Shown here piece by piece: positions 55,964 through 64,000 of a DNA stretch of 64,000 bases (position 1 is the stretch's first letter; each line of letters starts with the position of its first letter). Made by a program: the position numbers and the translations under genes. The DNA comes from Algoriphagus sp. (GTDB lineage Bacteria; Bacteroidota; Bacteroidia; Cytophagales; Cyclobacteriaceae), in contig JAQSDM010000001.1 in the NCBI GenBank assembly GCA_029945945.1, positions 105,986 to 169,985 of the forward strand, read 5' to 3'. The notes beneath the pieces are model-generated. The model did not search any database and had not been told where the DNA came from. It worked only from the letters and a program-made list of their open reading frames with translations.

Positions 55964-57454
55964 ATGATGCTGAAGAATTTCTTTTCGATTGGGTTTTTAA
56001 CGCTGATTTTATCCTGCCAGTCTACCCCTGAGGTAGTGTTCACTCCTACCGAATTGGAGCAATTCAGACCTGATTATCACTTCACTCCTCCTACAGGATG
56101 GATGAATGACCCGAATGGATTGGTCTATCTGGATGGAGAATATCACCTTTTTTATCAGCATTATCCGGATTCCACTGTTTGGGGTCCTATGCATTGGGGA
56201 CATGCAGTTTCCAAAGATCTGGTAAACTGGGAACACCTACCGATTGCAATTGGACCCGATAGCTTGGGTTATATTTTCTCGGGCAGCGCAGTTTATGATG
56301 CAGAAAATACCAGCGGTTTGGGCACCGCTGAGAATCCTCCTTTAGTTGCGATTTACACGTATCATGACGCTGTTGGAGAGAAATCCGGAAAGACAGATTT
56401 TCAAACACAGGGAATTGCTTACTCCATCGATAAAGGCCGAACCTGGATCAAATATGAAGGAAACCCGGTTTTGCCAAATCAAGGAATACGGGATTTCAGA
56501 GATCCAAAAGTGTCTCAGCTAACTCAGGCTGATGGAAGTAAAACCTGGGTCATGACTTTGGCAGCCCAAGACAGAATTCAATTTTTCAATTCTTCAGATT
56601 TGAAAAACTGGACAATGCTAAGCGAGTTTGGTCAGGGTATCGGAGCTCATGGCGGCGTCTGGGAATGTCCTGATTTGCTTCCTTTCAAGACACCTTCAGG
56701 TGAGGATAAGTTTGTCCTGCTGGTGAGCATCAATCCAGGGGGACCGCAAAAAGGCTCTGCAACTCAATATTTTATTGGAAACTTTGAAAACGGAATCTTC
56801 ACTCCTGACGATGTCATGATTCGATGGATCGATTACGGTCCGGATAATTATGCCGGTGTGACTTGGTCTAATCTGCCCAAAGAACAAGATCGCACGCTTT
56901 TTATCGGATGGATTAGCAATTGGTTGTATGCTCAAGTGGTACCCACCGAAACCTGGAGATCAGCTTTGACAATTCCACGGGAATTGAGTCTTTTCGAAGT
57001 AAACGGTACCTTATTGCTAAAATCAGCTCCTGCACCTGAACTGGAACAAATTCGGGGAGAGGTCATTGAAATTGATAATGACAACTCAAATCTTCCTACC
57101 CAGGCGGTCGAGATTCTGGCGAAATTGGACGGATCAGATTCCTTTTCTCTGTTATTTTCCAATGAAGACGGTGAGAAACTTCTTATCATGAAAGATCAGG
57201 GATTGGTTTCCATCGACCGAACCTTAGCCGGGAAAAGCGATTTTCAGGAAGATTTTGCGACGGTTCACTCCGCACCCATGAGTTGGGAGGCAAAAGAAAT
57301 ACGCATATTTCTGGATGCCCATTCAGTCGAAATTTTCGTAAATGATGGTGAATTGGTCATGACTTCGATTCTCTTCCCCAACCGTCCATGGAAAACTGTG
57401 GAAGTTTCTGAGGGGATTTCGGACCCAAAAATCTATCCTTTGAAAATTAAATAA
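55964..57454 (+). CDS. Glycoside hydrolase family 32 lipoprotein (levanase/invertase type)
   Basis: A 496-residue GH32 fructosidase, start ATG 55964 (an in-frame ATG 35 codons upstream is rejected because it lacks the lipobox position). Lipoprotein signal ILSC. The catalytic triad is intact: nucleophile Asp49 in WMNDPNG, Asp180 in RDPKV, acid/base Glu234 in WECPD. The C-terminal beta-sandwich is present (VEIFVNDGELVMTS). Cleaves fructose from sucrose, inulin or levan at the cell surface. No SusC/SusD pair is next to it. Confidence 0.95.
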   Translation: MMLKNFFSIGFLTLILSCQSTPEVVFTPTELEQFRPDYHFTPPTGWMNDPNGLVYLDGEYHLFYQHYPDSTVWGPMHWGHAVSKDLVNWEHLPIAIGPDSLGYIFSGSAVYDAENTSGLGTAENPPLVAIYTYHDAVGEKSGKTDFQTQGIAYSIDKGRTWIKYEGNPVLPNQGIRDFRDPKVSQLTQADGSKTWVMTLAAQDRIQFFNSSDLKNWTMLSEFGQGIGAHGGVWECPDLLPFKTPSGEDKFVLLVSINPGGPQKGSATQYFIGNFENGIFTPDDVMIRWIDYGPDNYAGVTWSNLPKEQDRTLFIGWISNWLYAQVVPTETWRSALTIPRELSLFEVNGTLLLKSAPAPELEQIRGEVIEIDNDNSNLPTQAVEILAKLDGSDSFSLLFSNEDGEKLLIMKDQGLVSIDRTLAGKSDFQEDFATVHSAPMSWEAKEIRIFLDAHSVEIFVNDGELVMTSILFPNRPWKTVEVSEGISDPKIYPLKIK

Positions 57455-57511
57455 GAGCAAGTTTGATTACTGGGATAATTAGATTCTAATTTGCCAATCA
57501 TTTCTATTTAG

Positions 57512-57856
57512 ATGAAAAACAGGTTGCCATTTGTAATGCTTTCTTTGAGTTGGCTGACAGGCATTATAGCTGCGTTTTTCTTTTCGGCAGTTGATGTAAA
57601 GACTTCCGATAATTCAGATAGAGCCTCCATTTTACAGGAAATTTCCAGTCCGGATTTCCATTCCATCACGCTCAATGAAAAGGTCGAAATTCCTTCTTTG
57701 GAAATCGATTGGAGGCTTTCCTGGAATCTGAATTCTGAATGGATTCCTTCCTTTATTACCCCATTCACTTTTTACTTTGCTGCATCATTTTTTCAAAAAT
57801 CGCGAGCTCTTTTCGATGTAAAGGCCCTTTTTATGCATTTTTTCCACACTTGGTAG
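57512..57856 (+). CDS. Hypothetical protein with two hydrophobic segments
   Basis: A 114-residue protein with an N-terminal hydrophobic segment (RLPFVMLSLSWLTGIIAAFFF) and a second one near residue 85 (FITPFTFYFAASFF). No family recognised; coding status moderate. Confidence 0.45.
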   Translation: MKNRLPFVMLSLSWLTGIIAAFFFSAVDVKTSDNSDRASILQEISSPDFHSITLNEKVEIPSLEIDWRLSWNLNSEWIPSFITPFTFYFAASFFQKSRALFDVKALFMHFFHTW

Positions 57857-57926
57857 GTTGAATTGAATTTCGCTCTCCTCAGAGAATCCCTAAAATCAAT
57901 TCATCAAATTAAAACCTATCCACATC

Positions 57927-58421
57927 ATGTTCGACATCGATGCTTCGACACTATTCGTGTCTATTCTATTTGTAATTGCTATTATCGCACCCTTTGTTTA
58001 CCACGGGTTAAAAAGTAAAAGACATCAAAAAACCCAGATGGAAAATTTTCAAAGTTTTGCAAAATCAATTGGTGTAACACCTGCCAAAATTGAGAATTGG
58101 AGAAATCAATATTTATTGGGATTAGATCCAAATTCCAAAATTCTTATTTATTTCAGGAGTGGTTCGAATCCGGAGCAAACATTTATTAACCTTGAAGAAG
58201 TCCATAAAATCAATATTTACGAAAAATCACGCGTCGTAGAATTGGGAGTAGAAAAACGAAATGTATTAGATTACCTTGGCATTCAATTTAATTTTAAGGA
58301 TAATTACAAGCCGGAAAAATTAATTGAAGTTTATGATGCTGAATTATTCTCCGGACAGGATGGAGAAACAGTGCTGGCCAAAAAGTGGGTTGAACTATTA
58401 AAAAGTCAATTAAATAATTAA
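57927..58421 (+). CDS. Hypothetical membrane-anchored protein
   Basis: A 164-residue protein with one N-terminal transmembrane helix (LFVSILFVIAIIAPFVY) and a cytoplasmic alpha/beta domain (FRSGSNPEQTFINLEEVHKINIYEKSRVVELG). Family not recognised. A GGTTCGAATCC string at 58160 is inside this gene and is not a tRNA. Confidence 0.75.
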   Translation: MFDIDASTLFVSILFVIAIIAPFVYHGLKSKRHQKTQMENFQSFAKSIGVTPAKIENWRNQYLLGLDPNSKILIYFRSGSNPEQTFINLEEVHKINIYEKSRVVELGVEKRNVLDYLGIQFNFKDNYKPEKLIEVYDAELFSGQDGETVLAKKWVELLKSQLNN

Positions 58422-58427
58422 TTCTTT

Positions 58428-58450
58428 TGGGTAGCCTCAGGGCTACCCAA
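58428..58450. terminator. Hairpin between the membrane-anchored protein and the SNF transporter
   Basis: GGGTAGCC/GGCTACCC stem with a short loop. No T-run directly follows, so it may be a transcription-attenuating or processing hairpin. Confidence 0.45.
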
Positions 58451-58472
58451 TTTAACTAACACGCATTATCTA

Positions 58473-60131
58473 ATGAGTAAACAAAAAGAATCCTGGGGCT
58501 CAAGGGTGGGTCTGATTTTGGCAATGGCGGGAAACGCTGTTGGTCTTGGTAATTTTCTAAGGTTTCCCGTACAAGCAGTACAAAATGGAGGAGGTGCTTT
58601 TATCCTCCCCTATTTAATTTGTTTTCTTTTGATGGGTATCCCCCTGCTTTTTGTTGAATGGTCTTTGGGCCGCTACGGCGGAAAATTAGGTAATCACAGT
58701 ACTCCATACATCCTGGATTCTATTACAAAAAAGGCGGTTTGGAAATACGTGGGAGTGTTCGGAATCTTTACCAACATTGCCGTGGTAGCTTACTACACCT
58801 ACATCGAATCCTGGACCTTTATCTATGTATTCCATACTTTGTTTGGAACATTCACGGAAATGAATCAGGCAGAAATCAGTACGTATTTCAATGATTACGT
58901 AGGACTGAACGGTACTCTTTTTGGAATGAATTATTTGCCTGTTTTAGTATACGTGGCAATTTTAGGACTCAATGTTTACATCCTTTCCACAGGATTAGGA
59001 GGTATTGAAAAAGTGGCCAAAATCGGTATGCCACTTTTGGTTCTTTTCGGAATTATCCTTGCCTACAGAGGCTGGACAATGGGTGCTGATTTTGCCTCAG
59101 AAGCTTTCCCTGATGCTGATGCATGGGATGGCATCAATTTCCTTTGGACTCCCCAATACTCTTCTCTAGCTGATCCGAAAGTTTGGCTGGCAGCAGCAGG
59201 TCAGATTTTCTTCACACTTTCCGTGGGAATGGGTTCGATTCAGTGCTACGCCTCTTATATGAAAGAAAACGAGGACATTGCCTTGAATTCAATTACTGCA
59301 GGTTTTACCAACGAATTTGTAGAGGTTATTTTAGGCAGTGCGATTGTGATTCCAATTGCTGCCGGTTTCCTTGGTTTAGATTGGGTAATGGAAAACGCTG
59401 GTTTCGGAATGGCATTCCAGACGATGCCTTATCTCTTCCAGCAATGGGGGGCTGTATTTGGAGTAATAGCCGGGGTATGCTGGTTTGGGCTTCTGTTCTT
59501 TGCAGGAATCACATCTTCTCTGGCAATGGGAACCCCTTGGATGGGATTCATGCATGATGAATTCGGATGGGGCAAAGTAAAAGGAGCTGTTTCTTTTGGA
59601 GTGTTAGCATTAATCATGGGACTTCCAACAGTACTTTTTTACGAATATGGGTATTTCGATGAATACGATTACTGGGCAGGAACTGTCAGTTTGGTGGTGT
59701 TTGCTTTGCTAGAGATTGTCCTGTTTGCATGGGTATTTGGAATGGAAAAAGGCTGGGAAGAAATTACAAGAGGTGCAGATATCAGGATTCCTTTGATGTA
59801 TAAATTCATCATCAAATACATTACTCCAGTATTACTTCTAATGGTATTCCTTGGTGCACTATTTACCCCTCAGGGAAATGATTGGGCCGGAGCATTATCG
59901 GGGTTATTTGAAGGGAATGGCTGGACGCTGGATAATAGCTCTCTGATCGCAAAAGTAACCCTTGGAGATTTGAAGGCCCAACTGGCTTTGAATCCTGATG
60001 ATTCGGTGTTTATTGAGGATAAGATGTTCTATACTCAGATGGCCCGAACCCAAATGATTATCCTTTTTGTATTTATTTCAATTGTCGTTTGGTTCTCTAC
60101 CAAAAAACGTAAACTCGAAGGTCGACTATGA
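58473..60131 (+). CDS. Neurotransmitter:sodium symporter (SNF family) transporter
   Basis: A 552-residue Na+-dependent amino-acid transporter with about 11-12 transmembrane helices. The unwound TM1 motif AGNAVGLGNFLRFP is at the N-terminus. Length and the coupled small subunit suggest the MetP-type methionine/alanine importers. Its stop overlaps the start of the MetS-like subunit (ATGA at 60128). Confidence 0.93.
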   Translation: MSKQKESWGSRVGLILAMAGNAVGLGNFLRFPVQAVQNGGGAFILPYLICFLLMGIPLLFVEWSLGRYGGKLGNHSTPYILDSITKKAVWKYVGVFGIFTNIAVVAYYTYIESWTFIYVFHTLFGTFTEMNQAEISTYFNDYVGLNGTLFGMNYLPVLVYVAILGLNVYILSTGLGGIEKVAKIGMPLLVLFGIILAYRGWTMGADFASEAFPDADAWDGINFLWTPQYSSLADPKVWLAAAGQIFFTLSVGMGSIQCYASYMKENEDIALNSITAGFTNEFVEVILGSAIVIPIAAGFLGLDWVMENAGFGMAFQTMPYLFQQWGAVFGVIAGVCWFGLLFFAGITSSLAMGTPWMGFMHDEFGWGKVKGAVSFGVLALIMGLPTVLFYEYGYFDEYDYWAGTVSLVVFALLEIVLFAWVFGMEKGWEEITRGADIRIPLMYKFIIKYITPVLLLMVFLGALFTPQGNDWAGALSGLFEGNGWTLDNSSLIAKVTLGDLKAQLALNPDDSVFIEDKMFYTQMARTQMIILFVFISIVVWFSTKKRKLEGRL

Positions 60132-60232
60132 ATACTTCTGCATTAATTCTGGCATTGATCACTCAAGCTTTGGTTCTGGGTGTTACCCTGTATTGCTTTT
60201 ACTTGGTTTTGAGAAAGCCTAAAGTCAAATAA
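60128..60232 (+). CDS. MetS-like small subunit of the SNF transporter
   Basis: A 34-residue single-span peptide: MNTSALILALITQALVLGVT, then LYCFYLVLRKPKVK. Its ATG overlaps the transporter's TGA (ATGA). Small membrane subunits of exactly this arrangement (MetS) accompany NSS transporters in actinobacteria and Bacteroidota. Too short for most gene callers. Confidence 0.82.
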   Translation: MNTSALILALITQALVLGVTLYCFYLVLRKPKVK

Positions 60233-60252
60233 TCACATACAAACTTGTATAT

Positions 60253-60290
60253 AAAATCCTGCGCAGGTATTCCCGTGCAGGATTTTTTTT
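60253..60290 (+). terminator. Rho-independent terminator after the transporter operon
   Basis: AAAATCCTGC/GCAGGATTTT stem (60253-60262 and 60277-60286) followed by a T-run. Confidence 0.85.
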
Positions 60291-60407
60291 GTTCAGAAAA
60301 TCAAATTTTCTGATTCTTTTCGCCCTAAAATGCCTGCTTTTTGGTATACTGAATAGTCATTTATAATGACCAAAACTGTTCAATTTTAAGTATTACAATA
60401 TTATTCC

Positions 60408-60977
60408 ATGCGGAAAATCCTGGTTCTCTTTGCTCACCCAAAATATGAGCACTCCGATGCCAATCATGCACTAATCCAGTCAATCGAAAATCTGGAGAAT
60501 GTGCAGATCAGGGATCTCTATGAGCTCTATCCGGATTTCAACGTGAACAAGCAGGAAGAACAAGAGCAACTTTTTCAATATGATGTGATTGTTTGGCAAC
60601 ATCCATTTTATTGGTATTCCTGCCCACCCCTATTAAAACAATGGATTGACCTCGTACTTGAATATGGATGGGCTTATGGTCCCGGAGGAGTTTACATTCA
60701 GGGAAAATATATCTTCAATGCAATTACTACAGGAGGATCTACGGAAGTCTACTCTCATAAAGGAAGAAACAGGTACACCATTTCTGAGTTTCTCCGGCCA
60801 TTTGAGCAAACAGCCAAATTGTGCGGAATGCATTATTTACCCTATTTCCATCTGGGGGGCACGCATCGGATTTCAGAGCCTGATTTATTGAAAAAAGCCG
60901 ATGAGTATCGCGAATTGATTATCCAACTTCGCGATTCCGAGTTGATCCCCATCGAACCAAATCTTCAAAATCACTAG
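60408..60977 (+). CDS. KefF/KefG-like NAD(P)H oxidoreductase
   Basis: A 189-residue flavodoxin-fold quinone reductase (VLFAHPKYEHSDANHALIQSIE; WQHPFYWYSCPPLLKQWIDLVLEYGWAYG). These are ancillary, channel-activating subunits of KefC/KefB systems that sense reduced quinones or glutathione adducts. The antiporter gene follows by 3 bp, which makes the KefF-KefC pairing convincing. Confidence 0.9.
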   Translation: MRKILVLFAHPKYEHSDANHALIQSIENLENVQIRDLYELYPDFNVNKQEEQEQLFQYDVIVWQHPFYWYSCPPLLKQWIDLVLEYGWAYGPGGVYIQGKYIFNAITTGGSTEVYSHKGRNRYTISEFLRPFEQTAKLCGMHYLPYFHLGGTHRISEPDLLKKADEYRELIIQLRDSELIPIEPNLQNH

Positions 60978-60980
60978 GCC

Positions 60981-62858
60981 ATGGATGGATTTCTATTAAA
61001 TGCAATCATCTACATTCTGGCAGCCATTATATGCGTGCCTATTGCTAAAAAACTGGGAATGGGAGCTGTTTTGGGGTATTTATTAGCCGGAATCCTAATT
61101 GGGCCCTATGCATTGGGATTTATCTCAAACGAAGGGGAAGGCCATGACATCATGCATAATGCGGAATTTGGTGTGGTGATGATGCTGTTTTTGATCGGCC
61201 TTGAACTGGAACCCCAAAACCTTTGGAAAATGAAAAGCCTGATCATTACCGTAGGACTGACTCAGGTTTTGGTGACGGCAGCTTTGATATCAGGGGTTGG
61301 CATTGCCTTGGGATTGGATTGGAGGCTTTGCCTTGCTGCAGGATTATCGATGGCTCTTTCATCTACAGCAATCGTGATTCAATCTTTGAAGGAGAAAAAT
61401 GAGATGGGTAGTCCGGGCGGGAAAATGTCTTTTGGTGTATTATTGATGCAGGATATTGCGGTGATTCCAATTCTGGCCCTATTACCTCTCCTGGCAGTGG
61501 CAGCAGCTGGTGTGCAGGGAGATTCCGGATCACACGGGATTCTCGAAAATCAACCAGGTTGGATTCAGACGCTGATGATTTTCGGAGCGATCGGCATGGT
61601 GGTTTTACTCGGAAGATTTGGATTTGGGCCGCTACTTAATTGGGTTTCGAAAACCAAACTTCGTGAATTATTTACCGCTTCAGCTTTGCTGATTGTAGTT
61701 GGAATCGCTTTTCTGATGGAACTTGTTGGCCTAAGCCCTGCATTGGGCACGTTTCTGGCAGGAGTAATCCTCGCAAACTCACCTTACAAACATGCACTCG
61801 AATCCGACCTAGATCCGTTCAAAGGATTACTTCTGGGGCTTTTCTTCATGGCTGTTGGAGCTACGATCAATTTCACGTTGGTCGTAAATGAAGCTACTTC
61901 GGTTATTTCCATCACCTTGGGCATTATCATTTTAAAGACCCTTATCCTCCTAGTTATCGGAAAATTCAAAAAACTCAGACTTTCAGAAAACCTGAGCTTT
62001 GCTTTGGGACTTTCGCAGGTTGGCGAATTCTCCTTTGTTACTTACGCGTTCGCTTTGCAGCTTGGGATTTTAACTCAGGCAAACTCCGATTTACTAATGG
62101 CTGTTACCGCTTTGACCATGACGGCAACTCCCCTCTTGATGGTGGTTTTGGATAAGTTGATTCAACCCAAACTTATAAAAGAATCCCTCGGGAATAATCG
62201 AAAGATGGATGAAAATATCGATGGAAAGAATAAAGTAATCCTCATTGGTTTCGGGCATTTTGGATCCACACTTGGGAGGTTTATGCGGGCAAATGGTGTC
62301 GAGGCCACAATTCTGGATGCAGATCCTGACCAGGTGGATTTCCTTCGAAAAATGGGATTCAAAGTCTTTTATGGTGACGGGACAAGGCTTGAGTTATTGC
62401 ATTCCGCAGGTGCTGAGCAGGCTGAAATTCTGATTTCCGCGATTGATAATACTGAGCACAGCTTGAAATTAGTCAAACTCTGCAAAGAGCATTTTCCTCA
62501 TTTGGAAGTAATGATCCGCGCCAAAAACAGGTACGATGCCTATGAAATGATGGAAATGGGAGTGAAAAATGTCTATCGTGAACATCTCGATACTTCTATC
62601 AGAATGGGAGAAGACGTATTACGAAAACTTGGATTCAGAGCTCATACAGTCCACCGCCTGGCAAAACAATTCAAAGAATATGACGAGGAAGCGCTCAAAG
62701 TGCTCGTTGAGTACAAAGGCAATCAGGACGAATACATCTCCAAAGTCAAAAAACAAATAGAAATGCAGGAATCACTGCTTTCAGGTGAACAAATGAGAAA
62801 ATTCTCAATGAATGATCATGCCTGGGACAGTGATGTCATGAAAGATCCCCAAAAATAA
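60981..62858 (+). CDS. KefC-like K+/H+ antiporter (CPA2) with RCK domain
   Basis: A 625-residue monovalent cation:proton antiporter-2 protein. Twelve-ish transmembrane segments (residues 1-400) are followed by a Rossmann RCK domain: VILIGFGHFGSTLGRFMRAN near residue 415, then ATILDADPDQVDFLRKMGF and DGTRLELLHSAGAEQAEILI. KefC lets K+ out in answer to toxic electrophiles bound to glutathione. Glutathione itself is not known to be made in most Bacteroidota, so the ligand may differ. Confidence 0.92.
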   Translation: MDGFLLNAIIYILAAIICVPIAKKLGMGAVLGYLLAGILIGPYALGFISNEGEGHDIMHNAEFGVVMMLFLIGLELEPQNLWKMKSLIITVGLTQVLVTAALISGVGIALGLDWRLCLAAGLSMALSSTAIVIQSLKEKNEMGSPGGKMSFGVLLMQDIAVIPILALLPLLAVAAAGVQGDSGSHGILENQPGWIQTLMIFGAIGMVVLLGRFGFGPLLNWVSKTKLRELFTASALLIVVGIAFLMELVGLSPALGTFLAGVILANSPYKHALESDLDPFKGLLLGLFFMAVGATINFTLVVNEATSVISITLGIIILKTLILLVIGKFKKLRLSENLSFALGLSQVGEFSFVTYAFALQLGILTQANSDLLMAVTALTMTATPLLMVVLDKLIQPKLIKESLGNNRKMDENIDGKNKVILIGFGHFGSTLGRFMRANGVEATILDADPDQVDFLRKMGFKVFYGDGTRLELLHSAGAEQAEILISAIDNTEHSLKLVKLCKEHFPHLEVMIRAKNRYDAYEMMEMGVKNVYREHLDTSIRMGEDVLRKLGFRAHTVHRLAKQFKEYDEEALKVLVEYKGNQDEYISKVKKQIEMQESLLSGEQMRKFSMNDHAWDSDVMKDPQK

Positions 62859-62929
62859 TTCTGAGATTGAGGGAATTTCATTTAATTAGAGTAGAATTTC
62901 ACCCGATTCTATTCCTGATGTTTTGACGA

Positions 62930-64000
62930 ATGTCAATTTCCAATCATTTTATTCATTTTCTTAAGTATAAACCAGCAGGACATGTCTCTGCTACCCATAA
63001 AATCAGACGAATCAATTCGAGTTTTTTCATTTTTTTATTTCTGGTTCTCCTACCCTTTTTTGGTCAAGCCCAAAGTCAGAGTTTTTACGATTCACTTGAT
63101 CTTGTAAAATCCTTTCTAAACCAAAATCAAATTCGGGATGCACTCAATCTATTAGAAAATCTTGAGTCTGATAATCCGGGAAATGAATATGTGATCCGGC
63201 TTCGTGGACAGGCTTTGTACTGGTCCAAGGACTTCGAAGCAACCAAAACCTATTTCAGAAAATCGATCTCTGAAAATCCAGAAATTCAACTTGTTCAACT
63301 CGATTTTGGACGAATCTTGTTCGAGTTAAATGAATTGAATGAAGCGGAGAAGGTTTTAAGATCCTTTTTGAAATCAAATCCAAATGATCCCGAAGCCAAT
63401 CAAATGCTGGCTTCCATTAATTATTGGACGGGTGGCAGACCTTCGGTTTCAATTGAATATTTAGACAGGATTCTAACCCCTTTTCCGGAAAATGAAACCG
63501 CTAAATCTCTGAAAAAAGAGATAAAATCTTCGACTTCCCCAAGGATCGCATTAAACACAGGGATTCACAGTGACACACAACCCATGCAATATTTCAGTTT
63601 TCAGGGATCCTTAGACTTTTATCATTCTGCCATGATTCAACCAGGTTTTTCGACAGAAATGCGAAGCTATGAAAGCGGGGAATCTGTTTTGATTTCGCAG
63701 GCAAGAAATAAGTCAACTTTGAACAGGACCGGAACATCAATCTCTCTTCGTGCGGGTATCGTAAAATCCTCTGAATGGGCAGAAACCAACCCAACCTATG
63801 GTGCTGAAATTAGCCAAAACATTTCCTCAGGAATCCAGGCCGCTGTTTCAGTGGATCGTGAGCCCTATTTTTATACCCTGACCAGCATCGATCAGGAAAT
63901 ATTACCGACTACAATCCGGACATCAATTGGAAGAGAATCCGGGGATAAATGGATCGGAAAGGTGTTTTTCCAGCAAAGTAATTTCGAAGATGATAATTCC
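62930..64000 (+). CDS. TPR-containing exported protein, YaiO-like outer-membrane type, 3' truncated by window edge
   Basis: Open to the last base, with 357 codons visible. Residues about 30-48 are a hydrophobic signal (FFIFLFLVLLPFFGQAQ). Residues 50-190 form three to four TPR-type repeats (DALNLLENLESDNPGNEYVIRLRGQALYW, EAEKVLRSFLKSNPNDPEANQML). The rest begins a beta-barrel-like part (ALNTGIHSDTQPMQYFSFQGSLDFYHS). This fits the YaiO-family of TPR-plus-outer-membrane-barrel proteins. Start ATG 62930 gives a long 28-residue leader ahead of the signal; a later start is possible. Confidence 0.75.
   Translation, partial: MSISNHFIHFLKYKPAGHVSATHKIRRINSSFFIFLFLVLLPFFGQAQSQSFYDSLDLVKSFLNQNQIRDALNLLENLESDNPGNEYVIRLRGQALYWSKDFEATKTYFRKSISENPEIQLVQLDFGRILFELNELNEAEKVLRSFLKSNPNDPEANQMLASINYWTGGRPSVSIEYLDRILTPFPENETAKSLKKEIKSSTSPRIALNTGIHSDTQPMQYFSFQGSLDFYHSAMIQPGFSTEMRSYESGESVLISQARNKSTLNRTGTSISLRAGIVKSSEWAETNPTYGAEISQNISSGIQAAVSVDREPYFYTLTSIDQEILPTTIRTSIGRESGDKWIGKVFFQQSNFEDDNS

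Noticed and set aside
58160..58171. tRNA T-loop-like string GGTTCGAATCC
   Set aside because: It is inside a coding sequence (RSGSNPEQ) and no cloverleaf can be built around it.

Overview
The window looks like a chromosomal segment of a Bacteroidota bacterium, most likely of the order Cytophagales (Cyclobacteriaceae/Algoriphagus-like). This is an inference from gene families: GLPGLI-era style exported peptidases, DUF6503 and DUF4442 proteins, an etfB-etfA-bifunctional nuclease cluster, a MetS-type small transporter subunit, A-rich translation starts with few Shine-Dalgarno motifs, and TAnnTTTG-like -7 boxes. No rRNA, tRNA, CRISPR array or intact insertion sequence was seen.

Layout. 1-33.7 kb is a gene-dense core: S9 peptidase (5' cut) and gamma-glutamyltransferase; mnmA, an RluA/TruC pseudouridine synthase and an M28 peptidase; the minus-strand cluster etfB-etfA-BFN followed by a NupC-type transporter; a patatin-like lipase and a dehydrogenase; dnaB; mpl and a DnaQ-like exonuclease; an M48 protease; gluQ; a minus-strand run of DinB, PhzF, K+ channel and S10 peptidase genes carrying three copies of a 92-93 bp module; a second M28 peptidase; ferritin; a fatty-acid hydroxylase-like protein; a formylglycine-generating-enzyme-like lipoprotein; riboflavin synthase; pcm; a hotdog thioesterase.

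33.7-50.9 kb is an AT-richer accessory region with long gene-poor gaps. At its left edge lie what looks like a decayed tyrosine recombinase, an AraC regulator and an unknown pseudogene. Its centre is a 1230-residue sigma-54-type activator with five tandem GAF-like units, followed by four unrelated-looking short-chain dehydrogenases, Dps, a DUF2490 protein, DUF2798, a GlcG/HbpS-like protein, a SnoaL-like protein, a TMEM175-type K+ channel and an HSL-type alpha/beta hydrolase. At its right edge are broken remnants of a zinc-type oxidoreductase and a VOC (glyoxalase) protein. I read this as an acquired, partly decayed stress/detoxification island, but that is inference.

50.9-64 kb returns to core-like sequence: unknown proteins including one with kinase-fold catalytic motifs, a 37-residue Lys/Ala-rich protein, a HEYGH-motif protein, a PH-domain protein, an S41 peptidase, a GH32 glycosidase lipoprotein, an SNF-family transporter coupled by an ATGA overlap to a 34-residue MetS-like subunit, a KefF-like oxidoreductase with a KefC-like K+/H+ antiporter, and a TPR outer-membrane-type protein cut by the window end.

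The most unusual signals are the 92-93 bp modules, two of which encode 31-residue mini-ORFs ending in ATGA overlaps with the next start codon, the five-fold GAF array regulator and the pseudogene-rich borders of the island.
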